Positions 17,251 to 28,400 of a stretch of 64,000 nt of DNA are shown here, piece by piece (position 1 is the first letter of the stretch; each line of letters starts with the position of its first letter). Both the position numbers and the translations under genes were made by a program. The stretch covers positions 848,501 through 912,500 of the forward strand of contig DATAJP010000003.1 of the NCBI GenBank assembly GCA_036262055.1. The letters run 5' to 3'. Source of the DNA: Ignavibacteria bacterium (lineage in GTDB: Bacteria > Bacteroidota > Ignavibacteria > Tepidaquicellales > Tepidaquicellaceae). Below the pieces are notes generated by a model, which saw only the letters and a program-made list of their open reading frames with translations, had not been told where the DNA came from and did no database searches.

Positions 17251-19368
17251 TTAATTTTTTAAAAGATTATTTAATTCTTCAATATTGGAGACGGGTAATT
17301 CGCATTTGTAATTTTTGCAAACATACACCTTCGATTCTTCAAAATTAAAGGTTTTATTATTTATAAAAGATGAAATTTTTTCAATATTTTTATCAGCTTT
17401 CAGGATAATTCTGAAAGGCAGATAGGTCGCATATACCTGATTTAAAAGTTCTTTTGATTTGTCATCACCGCCTGTTATAATAATTTCCTTAGCTGAATTT
17501 AAGTAAAACATTAAATCAGAAATCGAACACGGGTAAGAGAACGGATACTTTTGAAGTTCATCAAAAAACAGTTTTATGGAGTTAACTGCCATATCAGTAA
17601 GTTCATTTTTCCCTGTAATGACGCCAAGCTTTAATAAATTCTGAATCTGAATTGCGTTGCCCGACGGCTCTGCACCGTCATAAATTTCTTTTGTGCGTAA
17701 AATTATATCATCATTTATCTCAGTATCAAAGAAACCTGAGTTTGTTTTGTCATAAAACTTGTTAATGGTGATTTCATTAATCTCAATCGCAAACTCAAGA
17801 TACGAAACATCAAAAGATGATTCGTAGAGGTTAATCAAGGCATCAATTAAGTAAGCATAATCCTCAAGCGAAGCAGTGAACTTTGACTCCCCCTCTCTGA
17901 ACCTGTGAAGCAAAGTTTTATTTTTCTTATCGAAGAGTTTTTCTTGAATAAATGCGGTTGCTTTTTTTGCAATGTTCAGATATTCATTATTTCCTGTTAC
18001 CTGATAAAGCTTACAGAATGCTTTTATCGTTAAGGCATTCCATGAAGTTAAAATTTTATCATCGAGATGCGGAGCAGGTCGTTTATTGCGAACTTCTAAC
18101 AACTTCTTTGTTGATGATGAAATAGTTTCAGATATTTCTTCAGGAGTTTTATCAAACTTTTTTGCAGTATCGAAAACATCGTTAGCTATATATAAAACGT
18201 TTTTGTTTCCAAAAACTTCATGAGGGTCGTTAAGAGTATTACCGTGAGGCAAGATTCCGAAATAACAATTAAAAATTTCCGCATCATCGCCTAAAATTTT
18301 ATCAAGTTCTTCCTTTGACCAGAGGTTATATGCACCTTCTGCTTTCTCATGTGGTTTATCAGCGTCCGTTGCACTCTCAGCATCTTCCGCAGAGTAAAAA
18401 GCACCTTCAGAACTTGCGAGGTTATTTAAAATAAACTTCGCAGTATCTTCTGCAACGCTCAAAAATAATTTATTGTCCGAAACAAGATATGCATCAATAT
18501 AAGTGCAAATTAACTGCGCCTGATCGTAAAGCATTTTTTCGAAATGCGGGACTCTCCAGATTGTATCGACAGAGTAGCGATGAAATCCCCCGCCGAGATG
18601 GTCATAGATTCCTCCCAGAAACATTTTCTGGCAGGTATATGTAACCATATCGAGAGCTTCAATGTCTTTATAAACTTTATTGTATGCTAATAAAAAATCG
18701 AGAACCGATGTTCTCGGAAACTTATTTCCCTCACCGAAACCACCGTTTTCATAATCAAAAATTTTCCTGCACAGCTCATAACAGCTTTTTGCAGGCATAT
18801 CGTTTATGATTTCATCTTTTTTATAAACGGAGTTTATTCTTTTTTCAAGATGCGCATAAATTTCATTACTGCTTTCAAGAATTTCATTTTGTTTTGTGTT
18901 CCATAATTCATTAACCTGTCCAATAATATCTTCAAAACCTGCGCGTCCGTATTTTGCTTTTGGCGGAATATATGTTGCACCATAAAACGGTTTCAAATCC
19001 GTCGTGAGAAACATGCTCATAGGCCATCCGCCTGCGCCTGTCATAGATTGCAAAGCCATCATATAAATTCTATCAATATCAGGACGTTCCTCGCGGTCAA
19101 CTTTGATATTAATGAAATATTTATTCATTAATTTGGCAATTTCCGGGTTTTCAAAAACTTCTCGTTCCATCACGTGACACCAGTAGCAAGTTGAATAGCC
19201 GATTGATAAAAAAATGGGTTTTTTTAGTTGTTTTGCAAGTTTTAGAGTATTTTCATTCCATGGATGCCAGTCAACGGGATTATAGGCATGCTGAAGCAAA
19301 TATGGACTTTTTTCGTGGATTAATGCGTTCGCTTTTAACTCTATAGGTGGGTGAACATTCGTAGTCAT
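17251..19368 (-). CDS. YyaL/DUF255 thioredoxin-domain protein (SSP411/Spata20 type)
   Basis: 705 residues, full length. Residues 1-165 form the DUF255 thioredoxin-like domain ([17 protein letters not shown], then CYWC at residues 61-64, [10 protein letters not shown]). The rest is an alpha/alpha six-barrel-like region ([45 protein letters not shown]) as in the bacterial YyaL and mammalian Spata20 families. A redox or cellobiose-epimerase-like fold has been suggested for the family; the substrate is unknown. There is no signal peptide, so it is cytoplasmic. The gene is 4 bp from aconitase. Confidence 0.9.
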   Translation of the reverse strand: MTTNVHPPIELKANALIHEKSPYLLQHAYNPVDWHPWNENTLKLAKQLKKPIFLSIGYSTCYWCHVMEREVFENPEIAKLMNKYFINIKVDREERPDIDRIYMMALQSMTGAGGWPMSMFLTTDLKPFYGATYIPPKAKYGRAGFEDIIGQVNELWNTKQNEILESSNEIYAHLEKRINSVYKKDEIINDMPAKSCYELCRKIFDYENGGFGEGNKFPRTSVLDFLLAYNKVYKDIEALDMVTYTCQKMFLGGIYDHLGGGFHRYSVDTIWRVPHFEKMLYDQAQLICTYIDAYLVSDNKLFLSVAEDTAKFILNNLASSEGAFYSAEDAESATDADKPHEKAEGAYNLWSKEELDKILGDDAEIFNCYFGILPHGNTLNDPHEVFGNKNVLYIANDVFDTAKKFDKTPEEISETISSSTKKLLEVRNKRPAPHLDDKILTSWNALTIKAFCKLYQVTGNNEYLNIAKKATAFIQEKLFDKKNKTLLHRFREGESKFTASLEDYAYLIDALINLYESSFDVSYLEFAIEINEITINKFYDKTNSGFFDTEINDDIILRTKEIYDGAEPSGNAIQIQNLLKLGVITGKNELTDMAVNSIKLFFDELQKYPFSYPCSISDLMFYLNSAKEIIITGGDDKSKELLNQVYATYLPFRIILKADKNIEKISSFINNKTFNFEESKVYVCKNYKCELPVSNIEELNNLLKN

Positions 19369-19431
19369 AATCAGGAATTTAACGATTTTAAAATCCTGAT
19401 TAAATGGATAAGAAATTACTTAGTTATTGGC

Positions 19432-20961
19432 TTAATATTTTTCACGGAAATTTTTTAGACGCATTTCAAGTGACTGTTTCATTTCAAACTCATCGAATTC
19501 TGAAATTTTCTCAAACATTTGATGGGCTTTTTGCCAATCACTTTTACGAGCATAAATTTTACCAAGCTCGAAATAAGAAAACGGCACGTACCAGTTTTCA
19601 GTTTTTGGTTTTAGATTTATTATTCTGCTGAAATAATCCTGAGCTAAATCGGCTTGGCCATTAACATTATATGTCAAGGCAGCTTCATAGTATAAACGCG
19701 CTTTATCATCATCGCTTTTATAAACATCGAGTATGTCCGATGCTAAAACATTTTCATAAAAATTTACTGCTTCGCTCAATTTATTTGATTCTCTTAAATT
19801 CAATCCAAGTGTAAGAATCGAATCAAGACGGTTCATAGGATTTTTGATTCTGTCCTGAGCAAACCTGTAAAACATTTTCTCCGTTTCGCCGTCGCGTTCA
19901 TTTATGAAATCTTTTCTTACTGCACGGTATTTTTCAAGAGCTTTTTCTCTGTTGCCTGACATTTCATAAGCAACCGCCAAGTTATAAACACTAATATTAT
20001 ATCTGTCTTCCGGATGAACATATTTTAAATGTTCTTCGAGATATTTTATCGCGTTAGCGTAATCATTGCGTTTAAAATACACGTTACCAAGCAGCCCGTT
20101 TGCACCTTTATTTACTTCATTCTGCATTGAGAACTTGTTTAATCTAAGAGCATCTTCAAGCAATGGAAGTGATTCTTCTGTTCTCCCGACCAACTGTAAA
20201 GCTCCGGCATGCATCATTTTAAACATGGGGCTTTCAGGATACTGCGCACAGATTGTTTCCATCGTTTTCACCATGCTTTCATCTTTTTCTTCTCTTTCCT
20301 GCAAAGTAAAAAGCGCAAGAGCAATCTTTGAATCTATCTTAGTAAACTTTCCGTTCTGTGCCGCTGTTTTTAAAAGATTAACACCTTCTTTTATGTCCCC
20401 GTCAAATCCGATTATCGATAAAAGCCATTTGAATTTTTCAGGAACAAGCCCAAGAAAAATCTTATATAAGCCAAGCCCCATATATGCATCATAATAATCC
20501 GGCTTACGTTTAATTACGTCACTTAAAATTCTGTAACCGTCATTTCCGTTAGAGGCAGCGCTGAGCAGATTTTTGTTAAGCGTTAAGAGAATCAATGACC
20601 TATAGCTGTGAGATTGTCCTTTATAATAAATCGCATCGAAATTATTTTCGTTATCATCGATGAGGTTGTCTGCAATATCAATTACTTTTTCGGAAGTATT
20701 CATATATTTTTCAAATTCCGATTCACTTCGCGAACCCATTGCAGAATAAAAATAGACCAGGGATTCATAAAAATACCCCTTTATGTCATTGGGATATTGC
20801 CGCTGAACTTCCTTGAAGGTTTTTACTGCATTATCAAATTTAAGATTATAAATATCAGCAAGACCTGAATTGATAAGACTTTCAGGTGAGTTGGATTGCG
20901 AATAAGAATTTGCAGAAAAGACGCAAAGAAATAATATGGACAGAAGCACTTTTTTACACAT
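19432..20961 (-). CDS. Secreted tetratricopeptide repeat protein
   Basis: 509 residues with a signal peptide (KVLLSILFLCVFSANSYSQ). Multiple TPR-like helix pairs run through the chain, for example LINSGLADIYNLKFDNAVKTF, GNVYFKRNDYANAIKYLEEH and NREKALEKYRAVRKDF. It is probably a periplasmic or outer-membrane-associated scaffold protein. It is separated from the YyaL-type gene by 63 bp. No enzymatic domain is seen and the partner is unknown. Confidence 0.8.
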   Translation of the reverse strand: MCKKVLLSILFLCVFSANSYSQSNSPESLINSGLADIYNLKFDNAVKTFKEVQRQYPNDIKGYFYESLVYFYSAMGSRSESEFEKYMNTSEKVIDIADNLIDDNENNFDAIYYKGQSHSYRSLILLTLNKNLLSAASNGNDGYRILSDVIKRKPDYYDAYMGLGLYKIFLGLVPEKFKWLLSIIGFDGDIKEGVNLLKTAAQNGKFTKIDSKIALALFTLQEREEKDESMVKTMETICAQYPESPMFKMMHAGALQLVGRTEESLPLLEDALRLNKFSMQNEVNKGANGLLGNVYFKRNDYANAIKYLEEHLKYVHPEDRYNISVYNLAVAYEMSGNREKALEKYRAVRKDFINERDGETEKMFYRFAQDRIKNPMNRLDSILTLGLNLRESNKLSEAVNFYENVLASDILDVYKSDDDKARLYYEAALTYNVNGQADLAQDYFSRIINLKPKTENWYVPFSYFELGKIYARKSDWQKAHQMFEKISEFDEFEMKQSLEMRLKNFREKY

Positions 20962-21086
20962 ATTCTATAAATATCGGTGAAAAAAACTTATCAAAAAATA
21001 TATAAAACTTTACTCAAAAAACCAATTTCTATCTTTATTTTTCAATAAAACATATATAAATTGCACTTTATACATTAAATTATACG

Positions 21087-21380
21087 ATGGGGAAAGTAAT
21101 ATTCGAAATTAATTACAGCATAATTCCTGAAAAAAGAAGCGATTATATGGGAATTATAAATGATTTAAAAGATATTAACGAGCAATGCGGAATCAGCTAT
21201 TCGGCATTTGAGAACAAGAAAAATTCAAATAATTTTTCGGAAATATACTTTTGTAATTCCGAGGAAGATTTTGATTCACTCGAAGACAGACAGGACGAAA
21301 AAGTTCTTGAATTGAATGACAAGATAAACAACCTTGTTAAAGACAAAAAAATTACCTATTCGACGAAATACGAATTGTAA
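21087..21380 (+). CDS. Conserved-looking small protein, possible dimeric alpha/beta-barrel fold
   Basis: 97 residues, acidic. MGKVIFEINYSIIPEKRSDYMGIINDL reads as a beta strand followed by a helix, then SAFENKK and FSEIYFCNSEEDFDSLED, which resembles the strand order of antibiotic-biosynthesis-monooxygenase-like small barrels. There is no catalytic motif. Divergent from the TPR gene and followed by a strong terminator, so it forms its own unit. Function not recognised. Confidence 0.55.
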   Translation: MGKVIFEINYSIIPEKRSDYMGIINDLKDINEQCGISYSAFENKKNSNNFSEIYFCNSEEDFDSLEDRQDEKVLELNDKINNLVKDKKITYSTKYEL

Positions 21381-21430
21381 AAATAAATTTGTTTGTTTTT
21401 AAGGAACAAACACAGTATAAAATAATTTTA

Positions 21431-21470
21431 AAAAGTAGTTTCGAATTCATCGGGACTACTTTTTTTTTAT
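21431..21470 (+). terminator. Rho-independent terminator
   Basis: AAAAAGTAGT pairs with ACTACTTTTT around a 13-base loop and runs into further T residues. It follows the 97-residue gene and precedes the HD phosphodiesterase gene by 30 bp. Confidence 0.8.
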
Positions 21471-21500
21471 ATTTTTAGGTAATTTACTTTTTAGATTTTA

Positions 21501-23759
21501 TTGGAAGATAAAACACAAAATAAGAACAATAAAGGATTTTTAAGATTTGTAACTGATAATTCAGTAAAAATTGCAATCGGGCTTGTGACTTTAATCCTCA
21601 TAAGCTTGATGCTGCCAAGCTATAAGTCAATTGAAACCGAATACGAAGTGGGAACGGTTTGGTCGAACGAAGATTTAATTGCTCCGTTTTCATTTCCTAT
21701 TTACCGTGACGACAAAGAATATGATGCCGAAAAAAATGAAATCATAAAAAATCTCGCTCCGGTATATAACAAACTAAACAATCAGCCAAACATAACACCT
21801 GCGCTCGATAGTTTATTTTACAATATAGAGCAGGTTTTGAATGCCGGGAAAACACTTGAAGCCAATAATGATGGTGACATTCTTTCCCCTGCCTTACAAA
21901 CACTTAAATCACAATTAACCATTGATTTTAGCAACGAAGAGTGGAAAAGTCTTTATGCTTTATATAAAGACAATGCTGCACAATATAATATTTACAAAAA
22001 TTCTATAATAAATACCTTATCGGACTTAAGCAAAAATGATATAATTGATACTGAAAAAGCAAAAATTACATCAGGAAGAATTTCAATAGAATCCATTGCA
22101 GATAACAGAACTCAGGATATAAAAGACCTTAATGGAGTTTATGATGAAAAAGAAATCAGGAACATAATCAGACAGCGGATTAAGGAAATCAATGCAAACG
22201 AAGATCTTGCATTAACCGGAGAGGAAATTGCCAAAGTTTATTTGCAACCAAATCTTTTATTTAATAAAGAGCTTACGGATGTTGAGCTAAACAACAGAAT
22301 AGAAAGAATTCCTAAAACAATAGGGATTGTTCGCGAGAACGAAAGAATAATCAGTAAACACGACCCGATAACACGCCAGACAAAATTAAAACTTGATTCA
22401 TACAAGACTATTCGGCTTGAACGAATAGGAGTTCAGGATTACTTCAGGCAATATATCGGTAAATTTTTTATGGTGCTGATACTATTGATTATCTATGCCT
22501 TGTTTTTATATTTTATCCGTAATAAAATTTTCAGGGATAATCTGCGTCTTGCGCTCATCTCATCTTTGATACTGCTTGAATGTTTCTTTGCATTTATTAG
22601 CTTAAAAATAACAGTAAGCGCACCTGTTGAACTGTTGATATTTGTTTCTGTGGCTTCAATAATGCTCACGATTTTATTTGATTCCCGATTATCATTTTTT
22701 ACAACAGTTATTATTTGTTTTCTTGTAGCGGCAATCCGCGGAGGTGATTATACGATTGCATTTATTTCCTTCTGCGCAAGCGTGCTTGCAATATTCAGCG
22801 TGCGGGACATTAAAAACCGCTCACAGATTTTTCGCTCTTTCTTTTTTATTTTATTGGGTTATTCGTTATCCATACTTGCAATCGGCTTTGACAGAACTGA
22901 AGACACCAATAAAGTTCTGATGGAATTGCTTTTTGGCGGCATTAACGCAGTGATGTCACCTGTTATTGCTTACGGGCTTCTGATTTTTTATGAAAAAGTT
23001 TTCAAGATTACAACTGACCTCACACTCGTTGAATTATCAGACTTTAATCACCCGCTGTTAAAAGAGCTTTCATCGAAAGCGCCGGGAACGTTTCATCACA
23101 GCATAATTATGGGAAACCTTTCCGAAGAAGCATCGCAGGCAATCGGAGCAAACAGGATTCTTGCAAGAGTCGGATGTTATTATCATGACATAGGAAAAAC
23201 CGTAGAGCCGGAATTTTTTATCGAGAACCAGATTGATAAAATAAATAAACACGATAAGCTCCAGCCGACAACCAGCGCGCAGATTATAATTGCGCACGTC
23301 CAACAAGGAATGGACCTGGCAAGAAAATATAAACTTCCTGAAGTGCTTATTGATTTTATTCCAATGCATCACGGAACAACACTTGTATCTTATTTTTATA
23401 ATAAAGCACAAGACCAGGAAAACATTTTCCCTGACGGAAACAAAGAAGAATATCGTTATCCGGGTCCAAAACCGCAGACAAAAGAAACAGGCATCGTTAT
23501 GCTTGCAGACTCAATAGAAGCGGCAACAAGAACTCTTGAAGACCCGACTCCTGAAAAGCTTGAGAAAAAAATTATCGAGATAATCAGAACACGCTTTATG
23601 GAAGGCGAGCTTGATGAATGCGAGCTTACTTTGCGTGACCTTACGAAAATAAAAAACAGCTTTCTGAAAATTCTCATTGGTATTCATCACCACCGCGTTA
23701 AATATCCGGATAAAAAGAAAGAACTTGAACCTGAGAACGTAAGTTCAGAAGATTCTTAG
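21501..23759 (+). CDS. 7TM-HD family phosphohydrolase, PgpH-like (putative cyclic-di-AMP phosphodiesterase)
   Basis: 752 residues. An N-terminal helix is followed by a large periplasmic 7TMR-HDED domain (about residues 45-310), a seven-helix membrane region (about 315-500) and a cytoplasmic HD domain with HHSIIMGNLSEEA (His532), YYHDIGK (His561-Asp562) and PMHHGT. This is the architecture of PgpH, which hydrolyses c-di-AMP in Gram-positives and related lineages. Start TTG at 21501 because no ATG precedes the first membrane helix. The xer gene begins 1 bp after its stop, so the two are probably coupled. Confidence 0.88.
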   Translation: MEDKTQNKNNKGFLRFVTDNSVKIAIGLVTLILISLMLPSYKSIETEYEVGTVWSNEDLIAPFSFPIYRDDKEYDAEKNEIIKNLAPVYNKLNNQPNITPALDSLFYNIEQVLNAGKTLEANNDGDILSPALQTLKSQLTIDFSNEEWKSLYALYKDNAAQYNIYKNSIINTLSDLSKNDIIDTEKAKITSGRISIESIADNRTQDIKDLNGVYDEKEIRNIIRQRIKEINANEDLALTGEEIAKVYLQPNLLFNKELTDVELNNRIERIPKTIGIVRENERIISKHDPITRQTKLKLDSYKTIRLERIGVQDYFRQYIGKFFMVLILLIIYALFLYFIRNKIFRDNLRLALISSLILLECFFAFISLKITVSAPVELLIFVSVASIMLTILFDSRLSFFTTVIICFLVAAIRGGDYTIAFISFCASVLAIFSVRDIKNRSQIFRSFFFILLGYSLSILAIGFDRTEDTNKVLMELLFGGINAVMSPVIAYGLLIFYEKVFKITTDLTLVELSDFNHPLLKELSSKAPGTFHHSIIMGNLSEEASQAIGANRILARVGCYYHDIGKTVEPEFFIENQIDKINKHDKLQPTTSAQIIIAHVQQGMDLARKYKLPEVLIDFIPMHHGTTLVSYFYNKAQDQENIFPDGNKEEYRYPGPKPQTKETGIVMLADSIEAATRTLEDPTPEKLEKKIIEIIRTRFMEGELDECELTLRDLTKIKNSFLKILIGIHHHRVKYPDKKKELEPENVSSEDS

Positions 23760-23760
23760 C

Positions 23761-24678
23761 ATGTCAGAGGATTTAGAACTTCATAAAAAATTATTTATAA
23801 ATTACCTCAGAACAGAACGTTCTCTTTCCGAGAATTCAATTGCATCTTATAACTTCGACCTTACAAAACTCTTTGATTTTTTAAAGCGCAAAAAGATAAT
23901 TTCAGTAAAAGAAATCGATGATAAATCATTAAATGATTTTTTGAAAATCATAAAAGGTTCGATGAATAAGAACGATGAGGTGTTTTCAGTTAAGTCGGTT
24001 ACGCGTTACATTTCTTCATTCAGAACTTTTTTTAAATTTCTTGAGGCGGAAAATCATATTAAAAATAACCCGGCAGAAAATCTGGAAGCGCCAAAATCAG
24101 CAAGGGCTTTACCGGAAGTCCTGACCATAGATGAAATAAATAAAATTCTTGATTCGGTTAATTTATCCGATAAAGCAGGGCTTCGCAACCGTGCTATTCT
24201 TGAAACGATGTATGCTTCCGGCTTGCGTGTGAGCGAGCTTACAAACCTTGAAATCAATAATATAGATTTTGAAAGCGGGTTTTTACGTGTGTTTGGAAAA
24301 GGTTCAAAGGAGCGCATTGTTCCAATTGGCAAATCAGCACTTAGGTTCATTGAAGAATACATAAAAATACTTCGCGATAAAATCAAAAATGCAAAATCAT
24401 TCAATTATGTTTTTTTAAATTTGCGCGGCGGCAAGCTCTCGAGAATGGGAGTATGGAACATCGTAGATGAGTACTGCAAAAAAGCAAACATAAAAAAAGA
24501 AGTTCATCCTCATACTTTCAGGCATTCGTTTGCTACTCATCTGCTTGAAGGTGGAGCTGACATAAGAATTATTCAGGAGATGTTAGGACATTCTGATATT
24601 TCAACTACTCAGATTTATACTCATATAGACAAAGAATATCTCATCGAAATTCACAAGACATTTCATCCCAGAGCGTAA
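23761..24678 (+). CDS. Tyrosine recombinase XerC/XerD
   Basis: 305 residues. The N-terminal SAM-like DNA-binding domain (1-105) is followed by the catalytic domain with all the expected residues: Arg156 (GLRVSEL), Lys180 (GKGSKER), His251 and Arg254 (HTFRHSF), His277 (GHSDIS) and Tyr286 (QIYTHI). It resolves chromosome dimers at dif. The sequence is of housekeeping length and is not next to integrase-like mobile genes. XerC and XerD are not distinguishable here. Confidence 0.92.
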   Translation: MSEDLELHKKLFINYLRTERSLSENSIASYNFDLTKLFDFLKRKKIISVKEIDDKSLNDFLKIIKGSMNKNDEVFSVKSVTRYISSFRTFFKFLEAENHIKNNPAENLEAPKSARALPEVLTIDEINKILDSVNLSDKAGLRNRAILETMYASGLRVSELTNLEINNIDFESGFLRVFGKGSKERIVPIGKSALRFIEEYIKILRDKIKNAKSFNYVFLNLRGGKLSRMGVWNIVDEYCKKANIKKEVHPHTFRHSFATHLLEGGADIRIIQEMLGHSDISTTQIYTHIDKEYLIEIHKTFHPRA

Positions 24679-24687
24679 AATACAAAA

Positions 24688-24714
24688 TGGGATTCCAGCC
24701 TTCGCTGGAATGAC
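24688..24714. repeat. Dispersed REP-like palindrome
   Basis: TGGGATTCCAGC-CTTC-GCTGGAATGAC, with compensating base changes relative to other copies (CAGC/GCTG instead of CCGC/GCGG). It lies between the convergent xer and SRPBCC genes and may serve both as a terminator stem. Confidence 0.78.
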
Positions 24715-24737
24715 TTCCTATTTTTAATTTTATTAAC

Positions 24738-25229
24738 CTAATTCACTAGTTCATCTTTAAAATCTTTTCTCTCGCGCAAATCATATCCTGTCTCTGCGAT
24801 TGATTTCAAGTTGGTAAGATAAAAAGACCAGTTAGTATAGCAATTAACATGCATACGGTTGTCATATTCTTTTCCTGAATAAACTTCTTGAATTAATTCA
24901 ACAAAATTTCTCTCATTCTCAGAGCCGACAGATATTTTAACATTGCCTGCTCCGCCAAAATCAAACAACACGAATGAATTTCCATCAGTATCCAAAATAT
25001 TGCCCGTGAGCTCAAAGCCATGCGTCCATTTCCAGAAATAAGTATCTCCTGCTTCAGCTATTGAATGAGCAGCTTTATCATTCCCATTTTTGTTTTTTAA
25101 AAATGCAAACTCAATAAACCATCTCATCATTCCGGAAGGTTTTGAAATGAATTCAAACAGGTCGTCCTTACTTCTATCTATGTAAATTTTTCTTTTAAAA
25201 CTCTTCCAGTTGAAAGTATTGTCGTTCAT
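24738..25229 (-). CDS. SRPBCC / START-like domain protein (AHSA1 type)
   Basis: 163 residues. KRKIYIDRSKDDLFEFISKPSGMMRWF is the opening beta strand and helix of AHSA1/START-like proteins, followed by WKWTHGFELTGNILDTDG and a C-terminal helix (NCYTNWSFYLTNLKSIAE). Such proteins bind hydrophobic ligands or chaperone partners; the ligand is not known. It is cytoplasmic, on the minus strand, and faces the T9SS substrate gene across a 184-bp gap. Confidence 0.8.
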   Translation of the reverse strand: MNDNTFNWKSFKRKIYIDRSKDDLFEFISKPSGMMRWFIEFAFLKNKNGNDKAAHSIAEAGDTYFWKWTHGFELTGNILDTDGNSFVLFDFGGAGNVKISVGSENERNFVELIQEVYSGKEYDNRMHVNCYTNWSFYLTNLKSIAETGYDLRERKDFKDELVN

Positions 25230-25244
25230 AATTTTGTTAATAAT

Positions 25245-25260
25245 CTGACATAATTGTCAG
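25245..25260. promoter_or_regulatory. Short perfect palindrome in a divergent gap
   Basis: CTGACA-TAAT-TGTCAG, 15 bp upstream of the SRPBCC start and in the same gap as the divergent T9SS substrate gene. It could be an operator for a dimeric regulator. It is a single site with no second copy found, so the assignment is tentative. Confidence 0.3.
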
Positions 25261-25413
25261 GAAAGCAAGACATATTTTATTAAAAATACTTTATTTAAAT
25301 AAAATAAGTAACTAAAAAATATATATTTATGCAATGGTATATGCTTTGTGTAATTATAAACTAACCAACCTGATAGTGCTGAAGAAGTTTTTTTCAAACT
25401 AAATATAAAGAAT

Positions 25414-28400
25414 ATGAAAAAGAGCTCTACTTTCTTCACTTTTCTTTCCATCTTTTTATTTTCACTTCTAATACTTGCCATAACTACAAAAAATTTTTTA
25501 TTACCTTCACAACAAAAAAATGAAAAGCTGGAAAAAGCATTGAAAGAATTATCCGAAAAGCAAAATGAACATGAAGAAGGTGAAGGACACGGACCTTCTT
25601 ATGATAAACCTAACGATGCATTGCTCCACGAATTAAAATACACACGAGACCCGAAAACAAAACATGTGCCTGTTGAAAGATTGATTCCTGCATTTGAATA
25701 TGCAAGAGAACTTGAAGCACGAGACGCAGCACCGCTTTCAATCAATTGGACAGAACGCGGACCAAATAACGTTGCCGGAAGAACGCGTGCTATACTTGTT
25801 GATTTGAATGATGCTACAAGAAACACGGTATTTACAGGAGGAGTTGGAGGCGGTTTATGGAAGACTACAAATATGAACGATGTAAATCCTACCTGGACTA
25901 ATATCAATAATTTTTTCGATAACATTGCAATAACAACCTTAACACAAAACCCCTCTAATCCTCAGGAAATTTATTTCGGGACTGGAGAAGGATGGTTCAA
26001 TGTTGATGCAATACGGGGATTAGGAATATGGAAATCAACAGATGGGGGAACAACTTTTAATCACTTAACCGCAACCAACGATATAACAAGATTCGCATGC
26101 ATACAAAATCTTAAAGTTCATCCTATAACGGGGCACTTGTATGCCGCAACGCGCGGACGTTCCGGATTTGAAAAAGGACCGGGATTAACTTCTGATTTAT
26201 TTGGGGGTATTTACCGTTCGACTGATGGCGGCACAAGCTGGACAATGGTTCTGGGACAAGGAAGCGGAGCAACGGCATTCAGAGCCGCTGATGTTGAAAT
26301 TGCAGCAGACGGAACGCTTTATGCCGCAATGGGAGTATTTCAGGAAGATGGAATTTATAAATCTGCTACGGGTGATTTAGGAAGCTGGACAAAGTTAAAT
26401 GTGCCTTTAAGCGGGTTTCCTGCAACAGGATTTTTCCGGCTTGAAATTGCTGTTGCCCCAAGCAGCGCAAATACTTTTTATGTTGTAGCACAAAACAGTG
26501 TTAATTATGGAATACTCGGAATTTTTAAATCAACAAATGCAGGAACATTATTTACTGCATGCGCATTGCCGACAGATGCTGACCCTTTAATTGGCGCAGA
26601 CTATACGAGAAGCCAGGCATGGTATGATTTGATTTGCGCAGTTGACCCGAATAATGCAAACACGCTGTATGTAGGAGGCATTGATTTGTTCAAATCAATC
26701 ACCGGTGGTGCAAGCTGGACGCAGATTTCCCATTGGACGGGAAGCTTTGGCTCGCAGTATGTTCATGCAGACCAGCATGCAATTGTTTTTCAACCGGGAA
26801 GCTCCGATGTAATTTATTTTGGTAATGACGGAGGAATTTACAAAACATCCGATGGAACTGCGCTTGTGCCTGTAATCAAAGATAAAAATTTAGGATATAA
26901 CGTAACTCAATATTATGCGTGTTCAATTCATCCGACTGCAAATACAAATCATTTTCTTGCAGGAGCGCAGGATAACGGCTCACAGAAATATTCTTCGGCA
27001 GGAATGAACTCGACAGTTGAAGTAACCGGCGGTGACGGTGCTTTTACTCACATTGACCAGAATGAACCTCAATATCAATTTACTTCTTACGTGTTTAATA
27101 ATTATTTCCGTTCGACTGACGGAGGAAATTCATTTGTGTCCGCAGATTTTAATGATAACGGACAATTTATAAATCCGACTGATTATGATAATACTGCAAA
27201 TATATTGTATTGCGCAAACACTGCGGGAAACTATTTAAGATGGGATAATCCTCAGACAGGCGCTACATCAAGCACGGTTACTGTAACAGGATTTGATACT
27301 TTGATTACTGCTGTTACGGTTTCCCCGAATGTTGCTAACAGAGTTTATTTTGGTTTTGAAGATGCGGAAATAAAATACGTTGATGCTGCAAATACAGGAA
27401 CATCAAAAACTGCTACAGACATTTCAACAGGATTACCTGCTGATGGTTTTGTCTCATGCATAACGATTCAACCCGGAAATGAAAATCATATAATCGTTAC
27501 TTATTCAAATTACGGCGTTAATAGTGTGTGGGAAAGCACCAACGGAGGAACTTCATGGACATCAATCGAAGGCAATTTGCCGGATATGCCGATTTGGTGG
27601 GCATTATTCAGCCCATTGAACAGCGACCATCTGCTTCTTGCAACTGAAATCGGGGTTTGGACAACAGACAATATAGACGGTGGTTCGACAGTATGGGGTC
27701 CTTCAAACACGGGAATGGCAAATGTAAGCACAAGGATGCTGAAATACAGAACGTCGGATAATTTTTTAATTGCAGCAACTCACGGACGCGGTTTATATTC
27801 AACTGATGCTTTCTCATCTGCACGCGTTGCATTCGGTGCAAACAAAGTTGTGACTTATATACAAGCCCCGATAAATTTTACAGATGACTCATACCAGGCA
27901 ACGACATGGCTTTGGAACTTTGGCGATGGAAATACTTCGACTTCACAAAATCCTTCACATTCATATAGCACGGCAGGCACATACACAGTATCGCTGACAA
28001 TTAACGGTTCATTAACAGAAACAAAAACTTCATACATAACTGTTCTGCCTCAGAAAGGAATTCCGTTTATGATTGGCGGAGGAGCAAGCTACACAGGAGA
28101 CTTTGAAACCAATCCGAGTGAGTTTGCAAACGAAACTGTAAGCGGGACTTCATGGGAACGCGGAAATTCTTCCATACTTAATAAAAACGGAACTCACAGC
28201 GGTTCATTTGCCTGGGTGACGGGTTTAACTCAAGCAACATATTTTGATAATTCGATTTCACTGCTTTATTCACCTGAATACAATTTCACAAATGCAGGAA
28301 CCTATACAATAAGCTTCTGGGCGAAGTATCAAACTGAAGCTACATGGGACGGTTTCAGAGTTGAATCGACAACCGACAATGGAAACAGCTGGACACCTGT